Of a stretch of 64,000 nucleotides of DNA, positions 43,851 through 56,392 are shown one piece after another. The stretch spans positions 51,416,684 through 51,480,683 of the forward strand of contig NC_087064.1 of assembly GCF_963678635.1 (NCBI RefSeq). Direction: 5' to 3'. This DNA comes from Symsagittifera roscoffensis. Lineage: Eukaryota; Xenacoelomorpha; Acoela; Convolutidae. The stretch's first letter is position 1; every line of letters begins with the position of its first letter. A program made the position numbers and the translations under genes. A model generated the notes under the pieces. That model saw nothing but the letters and a program-made list of their open reading frames with translations, was not told where the DNA came from and ran no database searches.

Positions 43851-44215
43851 ACTGTGCATTGTGTGCATTGTCAGCGAAATCTGCAACCGGCCATAATAAG
43901 ATTAGTTGCGGAATCCGCAACATTGCTACTTTTCTTTGATCTTCTCTGCTGTTTTGTATTCCACAAACAAATACCTAAATAAAACATTGTACCGCTCAAA
44001 ATCGCTCCAAAAATATGCGAATTTGCGGAATCCGCAACTGTGTTAGCGGAATCCAGAACAGTTTGTGGAAACCACAAAAAAGTGATAATACATTTGTATC
44101 ATTAAATTGAGCTGTTGCGGAATCCACAACTGTAAGTGGAACCCGCAAATTGTAATTGGAATCCGCAAATTGTAAGTGGAATCCGCATTTTGTTTGCGGA
44201 TGCCGTTTACATATA
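43851..44215 (+). repeat. Dispersed repeat with GCGGAATCCGC motifs, copy B
   Basis: Inverted homologue of copy A at 28030-28456; homology includes the left flank (GAGGCCAAACTGTG against GAGGCGGAACTGTG). Full motifs at about 43908 and 44024; after the core comes an array of (A/T)GGAA(T/C)CCGCAAATTGTAA units to 44205. Confidence 0.75.
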
Positions 44216-44274
44216 TGTTTTCATGTGGTATTGTTTTAATCTATAAATTTTATTTACTAGGTGGTCACCAGCAA

Positions 44275-44475
44275 CTTCAATCTCAATTACTACGTTGATC
44301 AGCTACCAGTTGAAATACCTCTCAATCTCAATTCCTGTCACAAACATCGATCTCAATTCCTGTCACCACCTTCGATCTCAATTACTGTAACCCAGCTTCG
44401 ATCTCAATTCCTGTCAAACATACTTAACTTCGATCCCAATTCCTATCAACCCAAATTTGATATCAGTTCCTGCAA
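44275..44475 (+). repeat. Minisatellite, about 30-bp unit CGATCTCAATTCCTGTCA
   Basis: Seven or so direct, imperfect copies. The ORF at 44261-44500 is a translation of this repeat and not a gene. Confidence 0.8.
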
Positions 44476-44479
44476 AACG

Positions 44480-44940
44480 AACAAATTGAACAAATTATGA
44501 AGTAGGCTCGCATCTAAATTCATCAGTTCATTTCAATCAATTATTTCAATTAAAACAAAAACATTTTTTTTATTTCGCCTTTTCGAGTTTTTTCATTTTG
44601 CAAACATATAGTTTGATGAAGCAAAGTTTTCAGAAACATATTTTTAATTGAAATTGACATTCGTTTCAGCTGTAGTGGTTCAAGTTCTGTTATTTTTTTA
44701 TCTAAAACGGACTTACTGATTTTAGTTTCTTTTAATAGATAAATTACTACCTATGGGCAAATTACGCCAAATAGATAGCTTGCTCCCTATGAGAAACTTT
44801 GACGCGCCGGCTTAATAATGAGACCATAAAACATACTGCATACAGTAAACAAAGAATACGGCAATTTATGGTTAATTTGAAGAGCACAAACAATACCAAA
44901 AAGTCATAACAACAAACAATATAAACAGTTCAAGTTGTTC
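44480..44940. other. No gene seen
   Basis: AT-rich, no repeat or ORF of note. Confidence 0.35.
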
Positions 44941-45590
44941 ACCTCAAGTCAGTATAAAAATCTTGGGCGGACTCGGCCATTTTATGTCTAAATACTTCTC
45001 GGTAGTTATCCTCGACGGCATATCTTCCAAGGCATGCATTTTTGTGGTATCGGATTGTGCTTCTGAGGAAATCTGTGTACTTTGAACTTGAGAGATTTGA
45101 TCAGAGTGCCCAGCTCACTTTCGTTTCTTGCTGGCAACAAAACCCAGTTTCTCCATGCACAAAATCTCTTGATTGATGACATCCAAAAATTGCTGAGGTT
45201 ATAGTGCCCAAAAATTTAGCAGTACGCTGTGTGGATGATAAACCAATGGCCTTTCTTGTTACTGGTGTAACTGGAAGCAATATGAAAAGTTGCCCTGTTT
45301 TTTTCCTCATCAAGCCAACCCATCTTTTAATTGCCGAAAACGTCGCAAATATTTGGCTAATTGGGTGAATGATATCACTCAGACTGCGGCAAGAATCGTT
45401 GTAAAAGCAAGCACAAGAGAATTTTTTTTTTGTTTCTGGAAAAACATCGAAACTGAAACAAACAGCTAAATACCAAAAAATCTTCTTCAGTAAGCTCAAC
45501 CATATTAGAAGGCATTCTCAAGGTGAAATCGGCATTTTCAATGGAACTCATTCCAGCACTTTCTCTTTTCTCTGCGCAATCGAATTTCAA
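44941..45590 (-). other. Coding-like minus-strand stretch, not resolved
   Basis: Overlapping open frames at 45590-45375 and 45499-45101 and an open tail to about 44944 read like pieces of a protein, including an acidic NMVELTEEDFL segment and a Ser/Thr-rich C terminus. I cannot find splice joints that keep one frame. Either a decayed gene or chance. Confidence 0.25.
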
Positions 45591-45599
45591 ATAACCAAT

Positions 45600-47110
45600 G
45601 CGGAACTTTTCTCAGGCGCACACAAACGTCGGTCCTTGCTATAATCACAAACTAGAATACGATGTATAATTAGAATACGGTAATTTATATTAATGATAAT
45701 CATACGATTCAGTTGCATCCGGAAATGCAGTATAAAATGTCAGGATGTCAGATGAAATCAATGATCATATACAGATTATTGGGATAGTTGGATGTGATGA
45801 ATTAGTAGACTAGTTCCACATTTGATTAGCTACATGATAATTTTACTTGTATTACACTGTTGATGCTGTAGTATTGCGAATTACTACACACACACAAAAG
45901 ACCATTGTCTTAATTGTTTATTTAACGACCCAATTCTAAATTGGAGCGTGCCATTTAAATTAAAGCCTCTTTTCACTAAATCAGATATTGACTGATTTAC
46001 TCTTATTAGGACTATAAAATCTTGTTTTGAAAATCCACTCCGTTTTGAATACTTGTCCAATTTTTCTCATTTTTTCATGCTCAATATTTTAAAAGGGCGG
46101 CGATTATTAATACATCTCTTTTAACTTAACTTGAAACAAACTGGATAAATATTTAGCAGTCTTGCCGGCTGCACTGAAATTCTCCTTGCTTTGATTAAGC
46201 AGAGGTGCACCTGCAATATGATGCATCAGAGAGAGTAATATGAATTTTTAATAAGACAAACTGAAGGCTGCGGTTTTTATCAAAGGGGACTAATAAGTTG
46301 AAGATATTTGATTTAAAAAAATCAAATAAAAACTAGTTGAAAATTCCCTTATTAAAAAGGGAGAACAAAGGAGCAGGTGAAACCTGAATAATTAAAGATT
46401 GAATCAGCCGCCGGTTTATGCTTACGAGCAAAAGGACTGGCCTGAAATCTTCAGTGTTTCATTTTGCTCAGTCAGCAGCAAGTCAGTTCTCTTCAGTCAT
46501 ATCTTTTAAAAATAAATAATTTTTCTTTTCTGCCCTCACACTAAAATTAATCTAGCCCTTTTCACTTATAAAAAGAGAATAAATTCTCATTTTAAGTTCG
46601 ATAAAATTATAAATCGAGATACTCGAGATAACCACACCTGAGGAAGTCTGGACTACAAGTACCCAAAGGACTACGGCAAGACGATTCAGACGACCCAACC
46701 AGAAGTGCTGACTTGGACAAAATCAAGGGCAACCATACATACTAATCAGCCACCGACCTTAGTAAGAAGATAAAAAATTGATGAACAAAATAAGATTAGC
46801 TCAACCTCCCCTCATAGGTATATTTCTTTAAGCTGTTCGATTCGTTTATATAATCTAATAACCCAGTGCTTTGTATCTAACCAACTAATTAATTCATACC
46901 TTTTCTAACTATTGTTTCTACTCTACTTTTTGTCAAGACAATTTGACGATCTAAGGTGAGACTTATAAATTAGGATAAAATTACTAAGCATTCAACCAGC
47001 AATGAGCGCTTAGTAAAATGCATGGAGCAAACTTCAAAGGAATGTCATTTTCTGGCGACTCAAAATAATCAAGGCGACTCAAAATAACTTCCTGCGGTTT
47101 TTTCCTCTTT
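45600..47110. other. No gene seen; LTR-like promoter segment possible
   Basis: CTTATAAAAAGAGAATAAATTCTC near 46565-46588 resembles a promoter plus polyadenylation motif as in an LTR, with a more GC-rich stretch after it (46620-46740), but no partner LTR is visible. Confidence 0.25.
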
Positions 47111-47112
47111 GT

Positions 47113-47474
47113 TTAGATTTTTTTGGCCTTGGGCTCTGAGGATTTTTGTTCGGGTCTACGTTTCTCAGAACCCTTGAACATGACTTTTAAAAAATTGTCT
47201 GGCAGTGATTTTTCGACTCGTTTTCTTGATTTGCCTTGTGACTCGTTTCTCAAAACGGTGCACTTAACGTGTAAACTGCCACTGCACGATGTTCCATTCC
47301 CCGCAGTATCCTGAGCTTTGTCGACCAAACGAACTGTGCAATAGGACACGAAAAAGTCGTTGATGATGACCATCTTTTTTGACCTTCCCAGCATGTTCGC
47401 AAAAGACCATCAAGTCCCTGTGCAGCCGTCTGGGGTTGAAGGATAGCTTCTCCTTTTTCGAATTCAGCCTTCAT
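47113..47474 (-). pseudogene. Unrecognised decayed ORF
   Basis: Two overlapping minus frames (47474-47250 and 47394-47113) look like one protein with a frameshift near 47400: an acidic start, a LGRSKKMVIINDFFVSY segment and a basic C terminus (KSRKRVEKS, EKRRPEQKSSEPKAKK). No family recognised. Confidence 0.3.
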
Positions 47475-48106
47475 TGTGTTCGTGGAGTTTTCTCATATTC
47501 CATGCTGCTGCGTTTTCTTTTCTGTCTTCTGGGACGCTAAAGATGGCACTTACCGGCCAATCAGACCATTTAATCACTATTACTGATTATTGATTAAAAT
47601 TACTGCACTTTCCCAGATGAAAGTGACGGCATCGAGGACTTGAATTTTTTCCATTGCCCGAAAAATTCTTCTTTGCATGCTGACATGGATGGAAAAATGA
47701 TTGAACTGAGGAGCGAGTGAATGTTTGAAATGAAATGAGTCTTGTTTCAAGAATTGACTAATGACAATTTCCCTGATGCAAGACTAATGGGTCACTGATA
47801 ATGACGGCTTCACTCATAAGAACTACGCTGTCTAGTTCCGCTTAAGCCGTGATTTTCAATTAGTTGTCTGATCTTTAAGCAGTCATTTCGGCAGAGATGC
47901 TACAGTCACCTGGTCCGATAAAATAGTGGAAAGTCTCGAAGTTGTTCCTTGGCGGATACTTATCTTGTTCGATTAAATTGCTGCTGATAAGTGATGAGAG
48001 CTCGGCCGCTAAACCGAAATCTGTTCATCCTCATCTTGTGTTCAATATTAGTTGCATCTCTCATTTTTCATCCGAGTCTAGTAAAAACTTACGGAAATTA
48101 ATTGAA

Positions 48107-50420
48107 ATGTCGAACGCTGAAAGCTCAAGTTCAGTGCCTTCCAGTTCTCCATCATCATTTGCAGTGCCTTCTAACATCCTTGTGCCTCCGTCACCATTCG
48201 CAGCACCAGAGACAACCTCATTTAATTCCATCACCGGTAACCCCTTTGCGAGTACCCCCACGACTTTTCGCTTCGCCAATTCCGCCGACATAAGGGCAAC
48301 CACATACCTCTCTGCGACATGTTCATTCAGGCCCCTCGATGGTACATCAGTGCAAGCATCAGCAGTATCAGCCATATCCAGCCTTCCTGGATTGCTATAT
48401 ATCGGCATCACCTTATCCGAATTATCCATGGCCATCGGCTTTCCCCCACTATCGAGAAATTGGAAGACAACCGCATGACCATAAGAGGCGAACCCACAAC
48501 CCCACGCAACCACGAGCCGATGTTCCCACGGAACCCCGAGACAAGAGGAAGGATGAGCCCACTGGAGGCCGGAAAAGAGATCATGCAGAGCCAGAGAATG
48601 TAGGCGAAACTGTAAGATGAAGAAACAAGGTTAAAAATAAAACACAATATACAAGCAAAAACGTTTTGGTAAATTAAATATCGAAAATAAATCTTGATAA
48701 TTTTGGCAACCAGGAAAAGCCTCCCGAGCCCAAAACCCAATGATAATTGAGACTTTCAAAGAAGTCATTTTACAGTTTGTCGAGAAGTCCAATGACTGCG
48801 CCGATTAAAGATACGGAACCTTGACCCACAAAGAACAATTGACCTTGTTCAGGGCCATTGTCACGTTTCTGTTCACATGCGCAGGGATGCTCGAGAAAAT
48901 GATCGTTAACACCACGGAACATGCTTTCGTCCAGGCGTTTGCCAACATAGAGGAGAAAAGCTGTGAAGACAGTACTGTGGAGCTGAGCATAGAACCAGCA
49001 GCCTTTAAGTATCTTTTTAAATCTAAAATACCGATTCGATGAAAAATTACTGATGAGCATAACAATTACTGATTTGATGACTCAATTTTATACTGGCAAC
49101 TTTTTGCGTTTTTCGCAGACTTCCAGTCTGGTTAGTACAGGGTTTGAAAGTGTACTATACGGAGAGCAGAACCCATTTAAAGGGGAGCAATATGAACTTT
49201 ATTGTTTAGCGGGCTTTCAAGACACCAAAAACCTGGTGACGACTCAACTTTTATTCGTCAGTTGTTTTGGGAACCCGGTGTTCCGGCTTGCTCCACTCTA
49301 ATTTATCAGGTCAAACGCCAGGTAGATCAATATAGGGTTCTTATTTCATCCAAAGGGATAATAGAAACCGACATGAAATCACATGTAATCTTTTTCTTTT
49401 TTTGATATAGATTGACATCATAAATCTGGAACAGCCAAAGCGCTCTCTGGCTTTTAAGGCTGCGAAGATTATGCTTTTGTCTAACAACTCTACGTGCGAA
49501 ATAGACAAGCTGAAGAAGCAAGCTTCAGAAGCTCACTAGAAATTGAACGGATACTTGTACGAAGAGGTTCTGTTGGAAATGCGATCCCGACAAGATTCTC
49601 AAAGTTACGTTCGCCAGGTACAGCGCGCACAGATCATCGTTCAGCAGATGACGACTTTCCATGAGCCGTCGATTAAAATTACAAACTTTTACTCAAAGCA
49701 GAAGCGGGCAAGCCATGACTTGAAGAAGGTGGTTGACCATGTAGCGAAGATGCTCAATGATGGATCAAAGAGGGAGTTTTCAGAGAGAAATCCACAAGCC
49801 TGAAACATACCGCCATCGACATTGAGTGTTTTCCATATGAGGTTCAAGAAGAGTTACAGAGTCGTGTTTTGATTCAGAGCTGGGTCGGCATATGTGATGT
49901 GAAATTTCCCGTCTTTGGAAGAGGTACTTATAATTTTATTGAATCGATTAATATATCTTAATAAAACTTCAATTTTGAATCAGCAATTTGACTTTCTTTT
50001 TTACTAGGTTTGATTGCTATGCAATTATTCAAGAAAGATGACATCTTGGTGGGTTACCACGGAAAAGTAGTCACCAACATCCACCACACCCAGTACTGTC
50101 TCCAACTAGGAATTACATGTGAACACGTATTGCAAATTGGAGTCCCTCTAGGCGATTGATCGACGCTTCAAGTGAGGACTGTCCATTACAGAATTAGCAC
50201 GCTTACCTGGGACTTTTAGCGACTACGCCAGCCAGAAGAGAAGAAAAACGAGGCCAATCTGAAGATGGTAGAAGTTGTATTTTCCTGCATAGGTGAAAGA
50301 ATAGTCGTCCTAAAAGCCAGGAGAGATATTGTACTTTTCGAGAAACTGCGATGGAGACAAAAACTGCTGAAGCGTTGTTTGACGACAAAAGTTAAAAGGA
50401 GTTTGGTTTTTAAAGTTTAA
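48107..50420 (+). pseudogene. Multi-exon SET-domain protein gene, decayed
   Basis: Exon a 48107-48611 is Ser/Pro-rich with an internal frameshift. It ends GAAACT|GTAAGA. Exon b 48776-49008 keeps phase 0 but has one TAA. Exon c from 49119 (TTTCGCAG| acceptor, phase 2 kept) runs to about 49390 with a shift near 49200. A helical segment 49412-49800 carries a TAG at 49537 and a frameshift near 49785. An 84-nt intron 49924-50007 splits FGRG|LIAMQLFKKDDILVGYHGK, which matches the start of a SET methyltransferase domain (GRG...F..GD.L..Y.G). A later piece (NEANLKMVEVVF....ERIVVLKARRDI) matches the NxNL... and AxxDI... end of SET. Stops near 50158 and 50196 destroy the middle. SET enzymes methylate protein lysines; this copy cannot make one. 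Retained introns show it is not a processed copy. Confidence 0.6.
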
Positions 50421-50424
50421 ACTC

Positions 50425-51490
50425 ATTTTGGGAACGTTTTTTAGCTTTAATACGAATCAATTTATAGTTTACAAGAGTTTGCGTTTTTGTTCATATTTTT
50501 TTATGTTGAGCCTGTTCTTATTTATGTTCAGATAAAATTCAGATTAGCAAATTGAAAAATGTTTTTAGTTTTAGCTTCAAATTTAAGTGTTTTATGACAA
50601 GACAGAAAAATTTTAATTTTAGACAATTATGAGGATAACTTTATCATAAGTATCGCAACGAATAAAATATTCAACTCAACTCACAAAAAACCGGCTAAAG
50701 CGTAAGATTGTTCAGCACCCATGGTTAAGAAAAATTGATCTTTTTTTTCCAACCGTGGTATTAATAGAAAATTGACATGTAGATATTAGCTGGAATGTGA
50801 AAATTGTTGCAATAAACGTAAACCAAAACCTCAATCATATTCTACCACGAGGTTGAAGGTCAACTTCCATAGGGATGAAATTTGCAAGTTGACAATAAAC
50901 TCCGGCATAATCTGTGGTTTTGACGTTTGATCCCTATGGAAATTGGCATTCAACTTTATTCTAAAACTGTTGTTTTTAATTTAGGATTTGATAATTTTAC
51001 TAATACTGATTTTTGAGTTCACAGTTCACTCAGAAAATATTAAGGTAAAATTACCCTGTATGAATGAAGCTTCATAATTCAAATTTTAAATAGCTTCAAA
51101 TTTGAATCTATGGCTGCTAAGAATCAATTCGCATCTACATTTTAGGGCGTTTACGAAATGATTTCCGGTATACAATAGTTTTAAATTTAAAATTACAATT
51201 AGTTGTGACCGATAATCCATCCTAATGAAAATGGAATCAGTTCTTACAATAACAGCTCAATATGTAAAATTTCGTTTAGTCGAGTTATACCAATCAGATA
51301 CATTGTTAATTTTCTTGATAGCCCTAAGCTTTTTGTTAAATAATTCTCTAATTTAAACTTATCGAATTGGTTGGTTTGACAACTTAAATTGGTTGCGGTA
51401 AACTGCAGGAGTGATTGTTTTTGACACGAATACAAAGATTTGCTGGGATGTGTCAATGACTATTCATTATAGCTATTTAGGAAAACTAAA
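50425..51490. other. No gene seen
   Basis: Includes an inverted pair near 50848-50875 and 50926-50955 (AGGTCAACTTCCATAGGGAT against ATCCCTATGGAAATTGGCATT), imperfect. No ORF supported. Confidence 0.35.
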
Positions 51491-51499
51491 ATTACAAAT

Positions 51500-52060
51500 C
51501 AAAATGGCCGTTTTCAATCAAATGTCTGAATTCTGAAAGGGTATGTCCACGAATTTGATAGAATAAAAATTTAGGACTTGTTCTTGGACTCCACTGACAA
51601 TGGTTAAGTATTTGTCCGTAATTTCCGCGTTCGTTTAATCTAGCTCTTTTCATTGCTCAAGCTAATTATCAAAATGCGGATAAACAAACCAAAACGGCCG
51701 TTTCAATCAATTGTTTTACCTAATTCAAATTCCAAAAGGGTATATCCATGAATTTAGTTGATCAATGATTTAAGATTTGCTCGTGGATTCCAATGACAAT
51801 GCTTCAGTTTTTGTCCGTAATTTCCGCGTTCGTTTAATCTAGCTATATTCATTGCTCAAGTTAGTTATCAAAATGCGGATTTCCAAATCAAAACGGCCGT
51901 TTCAATCAAATATTTAATTTTAGTTAAATTTTAAAAGGGTATATCTACGAATTTAGTTGAGCAATGATCAAAGATTTGGTCGAGGATTCCACTGACAAGG
52001 GTTAAGTATTTATTCGTAATTTCCGCATTCGTTGTTCTAGCTAGCCATTGTTTCAGCTGG
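51500..52060 (+). repeat. Three tandem copies of a 190-199-bp repeat
   Basis: AAAA(T/C)GGCCGTTT anchors at 51501, 51691 and 51890 (spacing 190 and 199). Shared blocks: AAAGGGTAT(A/G)TC(C/T)ACGAATTT, GATTCCA.TGACAA, GTCCGTAATTTCCGCGTTCG. The array ends in a CTGCGAAACCCGCTTACAG tail (about 52085-52105), which resembles the GCGGAATCCGC family. Single related units lie near 54970-55050, 56020-56100 and 61107-61180. Confidence 0.75.
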
Positions 52061-52109
52061 TCTTTTCTGATAATTCACTCACAATCTGCGAAACCCGCTT
52101 ACAGTTTTT

Positions 52110-52644
52110 AGAATCATTAAAAATAAATTGTCGCGCTCGAATACAATAGTTTATTAGTAAATATTAATTGAGATCATATAAAACAGCTACTCGGGTCCCC
52201 CTCACCTTTGCAGAGGTGAAAAACAACCGGCATCATGCCGAGGAGTTAACTGGGATTATGCCAACGGTATCAACTGGGAGCCACCTAGACTCATTGTCGC
52301 CCAAAAATGGTACAAGTATGATAGTAAGGTCCACAAAAAAATAGAAAAATAATTAAAACAAATAAAGCTAGTCAGCATGTTTTCAAAAAGAAGGCCTAAG
52401 CAAAAACGCTTTCTTGTTGGGGAATGCGCTTACAACTAACAAAAAGCACAGTTTGGCTTTGAAATGATCTTGATTTTTAAGGACCCAACTATCATACTTG
52501 TACCCGAAAAAATTTTCCACGTGTGTTATTGTGGACTTTGTTAATTATTATCCCCCTTTTGTTATACCTTGTAACGAATCTATAACCATATAAAAACCAG
52601 AATACGATTTTTCACTATGGTTTGATGCTCAGAAATATATTTAA
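52110..52644. other. No gene seen
   Basis: Slightly GC-richer patch at 52190-52300, no ORF. Confidence 0.3.
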
Positions 52645-53300
52645 TTGCATCCCTATTGCCGACTTGGCCATAAGGCTCGTATACGTTGCCCATGTTCGTT
52701 AATGTTGACGGTAGCCTCGTTAACTCTCGTTCCGTTTGGTTTGATTAAACGTGGTTTTGTCTCGTCCCTCGTCCAGTGTTATTGGCCCCCGACGGGATAC
52801 GTAAGGAATACCACTACTGTGAGTTTCTTGAACGTCGTTTTAACACTGGACTCCTCGGAATTGATCTCTCATTTGTTGTGCTCTTGTGAGGTCAGCATCC
52901 TCCGTCAACTAACTAACTCTTTCAAGGGAGCTCAGCTCTCCCGTTCTTTTGTACAATGTGAGCTGATTTTGTTCAGCTACACGATGGGGGTACTTGGGGT
53001 TCAGTATTTGGAATCTGCGGCGACTTTTCACCTCTATGCTTTTTTAGAGCCACGATTGCAGAAACCCTACTTTCACCGCCAGTTTGACCTTGATCCATCA
53101 AAAAGTGGTCGTTTGTCAATGACGTAAGTAGCAGAAAAATTACTCCCGGGATGTAGCTGGTGTCGGATTAAAAATTGAACCAGAGTAAAGAGAGTCATTT
53201 AAGTATTCTAGCTTCAAAAACTTGAAATCACTACCCGCAAATTTACGGCACTTGATGGCTGCAGGTAACTTTTTTCCCCAGCTCTTGCGTTTGGTTTTTG
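52645..53300 (+). pseudogene. Unrecognised gene fragment with one intron
   Basis: An open frame runs to a donor CAATGAC|GTAAGT (GT at 53124-53125). After an 88-nt intron ending TATTCTAG (53211) the frame continues in phase into FKNLKSLPANLRHLM and on to a TAG near 53320. The protein is Leu/Ser-rich in its first part and ends the first exon with a polar, basic segment. Further decayed pieces may follow to about 53650. No family recognised. Confidence 0.35.
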
Positions 53301-53329
53301 CCCAGTTTCACTAGGTTCCGAATCAGTTG

Positions 53330-54337
53330 TTGACTTGTTTCCAGCTGCTCGATTTTGCAGCCGTTACTCCACGATCATCGTTCCTTTGACCAAATCTTTG
53401 TCATCTTTCAGCAGAACAAAGCAGTTAGTTGTCTTGGAATGTCACCGAGGAATGGTTTGAGCCTTGTCTTTGGTTAATACAGTGATCCTAAACCACTTGG
53501 TGCTAGATTTGGTTCTGGTTTCTTTCCCGCAATTGCTGCCGCTGTACATTCCAAAGTACGCAACACGAAAAGTTGCAATCAAAAAGCAGTAGACTAATTG
53601 GACGCTTTTCACCGACGGCAACTTTGGGGAATTCTTAATTGTTTTGACATGTTTCTAAAAATTTGGGGTTAAGATAGGTTCCTCCAAAGACGTCTCCGGC
53701 ATTGTTTTGAAAGTACGTGTGCACTTGCCATATTTGATGAACTTGCAGAACGAAAAAAAAACATTACGATGAAAAATGCGTCTTAGTTATGCAGTTTTCC
53801 TCCGCCTCGCATTGTCCAACTTTGAAAATCCTTGTTTGCATGGTGGTTGGATTTTCCGAGAGCTTCGCTCAAATGTTCCAAGAGACTTCACATAAAAATG
53901 CTGTGGCATTAGGACTAAATTTAATTTGAAGGGGTCAGTCCTTGTTCCCCAAAGATTAGCACCGAAACTTGATAGTAATTTTCAGCTCATTTCGCGTACT
54001 CTGAAGCGTTAAAATCGGCTCATGCTCTCAAAATTTCTGTGCATTCATTCATATTCTTCCTCTTCAAAGTTCACTGGCATCTTTAGTGGTGATGCACTCG
54101 AAGGTATTTCCAGGAACTTTTGAGACGAGAATTTGGTAGAGGGCTTGTAGCCCTTTTACAGACTTAACGCACGTAACTGTATTTTCTGTGTGCGTACAAG
54201 AACTTTATTTTTCCATAATCTTTTAATGAGATCTTCAGTTTCTGTGCTAGCCCCTTTCATTTGTTCCTTGCCAGCAATGAATGTCAGTTCACAGATTCCG
54301 GAAAAAGCGACTGCAGCAACTTTGCCAGCTCTGTCTG
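53330..54337. other. Coding-like debris, not resolved
   Basis: GC content is higher than average and short coding-like frames occur on both strands (for example 54190-54384 plus), but none can be supported as a gene. Confidence 0.3.
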
Positions 54338-54841
54338 TTACTCTTGTCGAGACAGTGGTGAAGTGGAAAAAAATGGGTTTTTGAACTCCCGTCTGGTCAA
54401 TTTTTCCTCAAAGTGCTGAATAGCAAACTTTTTGTGAGGATGCATATCATCGGTTGATTTTTGTGCCATTTTACGAAAATCCGCTTCCAAACATCGAGTA
54501 ATCATGTGGGTGGTATCTGGAAAAATGCATCGAGTGTCTTCGGTGCTGACCAGTGACGTCTTGGGTAACTCTTTTCGAAATGGCACATTGAGTTCAGATC
54601 TTTTATCAGTCTCTGGCCCGCAAGTTAGAGTACGGAAGTTTGTAGTATCATTTGACACATACAATGGGAGCCATGAGTTTGTACCAGATGACTGCTCATT
54701 TTTTGGCTGTACAACCAGCCCGATTCTAAGTCGCCCGCTGTGGTGGGACCAACGTTCTATTCCATAGCGTATCTGCTGTCTTTTCAACGGTGCGCCGAAG
54801 CAATTGTCGATTAAGTTAGGAAAAAATAAATATCCAGGCAT
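54338..54841 (-). CDS. Unrecognised 167-codon ORF, probably part of a mobile element gene
   Basis: Intact minus-strand frame with balanced, non-repetitive composition: QQIRYGIERWSHHSGRLRIG near the N terminus, a TCGPETDKRSEL segment, a Cys/His-containing CIFPDTTHMITRC stretch, then HFEEKLTRREFK and a short Ser/Pro tail ending SPLSRQE at a TAA. The two ordered segments CIFPDTTH and RC suggest a folded domain. I think it is the C-terminal part of a larger protein because there is no clear promoter or start context upstream. Function unknown. Confidence 0.5.
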   Translation of the reverse strand: MPGYLFFPNLIDNCFGAPLKRQQIRYGIERWSHHSGRLRIGLVVQPKNEQSSGTNSWLPLYVSNDTTNFRTLTCGPETDKRSELNVPFRKELPKTSLVSTEDTRCIFPDTTHMITRCLEADFRKMAQKSTDDMHPHKKFAIQHFEEKLTRREFKNPFFSTSPLSRQE

Positions 54842-56392
54842 GGACAGGTTTGATTTGAGTTTGAGCAGATTTAAATTTGGTGGATGAATTTTGCATCAGT
54901 ATAGCGCTACCTGGCTCCAAAAGATAAGATCATTCCAAATGCTGAGAAAATTCATCAAAGAGATACTTTCATAAATTCGATTTCTAAGTGTTTTAAGCCT
55001 GCTTGTGGATTCCATTTACAATGGTTAACTACTTGCTCTTAAATTTTGCACTGGCTTTTTTCCGTACTCCGCTTTTTTCCGAGTTTTTTGCGACATGGAC
55101 AAAATTTTTTTGGAACACAAAGTACTGCGTGAAGCCAAAGTGCCTAATTTAGTTATAGAGCAAATAAGTTAACCATATGCTGACTATATAACATATAAGC
55201 GTTGCCAACACCAATAATCCTGAGAGATATTTTTCTAAATTAAACAAAATATAGAGTATCTAAAATTTTGTTAATTATTTCTCCCCCTGTTGCAATGGGG
55301 GGAGTAATAGTTAATAAGGTACAAAATAAAACCTGTTTTCAGATATAATAAACTAAACTAAATTTTTTATTGTATGTTCTATATTTAGTAAAACAAAAAG
55401 GTGTAAGAAGCGCTCTACGGTAGGTCAGTTAGGGGGAAAATTTATACGGCGGTTGATCCTAAATATGATGTTCGAATTTATTTCAAATTGGTTTAAAATG
55501 TATTTTCAGATCTGATTTGATTTCATTTTCGATTTGATTTGCTTCATCAGCATTACCGATCAATCCAATATATGACTGGCTTCGAGCGCAAAAATAAGTT
55601 TATCATTATCCTTAATCGTTTTTCTTCGAGTGTCATGTTTTTCATTAAATTCAAGGGTAATAAAATGGGGTTGCATCTCAGATAAACTCTTGTAAATTTT
55701 TAACTGCAAAAGACGACTCCTTTCATTTGTGCTTTGCTTTCAGTTTATCTAAGTCGGTTAACGGGCCTGTTGACATAGAGGTAAAGAATATGGCTACAAA
55801 ACCAGCGGTCAGTAGATCAAACCCTCGGCACTGCAAGCTGTTTTTAAAACAACGAAGTAAACGTGCATCAGAATTTTTGCGGTCCAAAAGACATTTTACA
55901 AAAAAATTTTTATTAAAAAAGTTTGTGGCCCAAATTTCACAATACATTTTACAATTGAGGTTCGCATTTCATAATTGAGTTACCGGTTTCAGATCCTACA
56001 AGGTATATTGACAAATTTGATGTCCAAAAGTTTCAAGACTTAATCCTGGATTCCGAAATGATAGTGCTTAAGAGTTTGCGGATTCCTCTAATATTTATTG
56101 GCTCTTTTTCTTTTTCACCCACCGATTATATGGACCAATGTTTTAAGGAGGGTTTTGCTTCTGTAACGAGGGCTAACGATGTCATCGCCCAATTATAGTC
56201 CGCATACCAACTTTTGTAACAAAATCAATGTGAATAAATTTTTTCTAGTGACTTTTTGCTGTTGGGGAGGGGAGGAAAAAGAGCCTGTTTAGTATAAAAT
56301 ATTTTATTCCCTGGCTAATTTTTTTTCGCTTCAGATTGCGAGCTACAATTTTCGGAAAAAAGCAACATGTTTCGCCATTTGGCTGAAAAGGG
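54842..56392. other. No gene seen; single units of the 190-bp repeat family
   Basis: Relatives of the 51500-52060 repeat at about 54970-55050 and 56020-56100 (ending GTTTGCGGATTCCTCTAA). The basic ORF at 55727-55978 and the overlapping ORFs at 56245-56602 are unrecognised. Confidence 0.35.

Noticed and set aside
44261..44500. 79-codon ORF
   Set aside because: It is the translation of a 30-bp minisatellite.
46380..46760. Possible solo LTR with TATAAAAAG and AATAAA
   Set aside because: No second copy, no defined TG...CA ends and no target duplication can be seen.
48061..48513. 150-codon minus-strand ORF
   Set aside because: Antisense to exon a of the SET-domain pseudogene, whose splice phase continues into exon b; the minus ORF has no such support.
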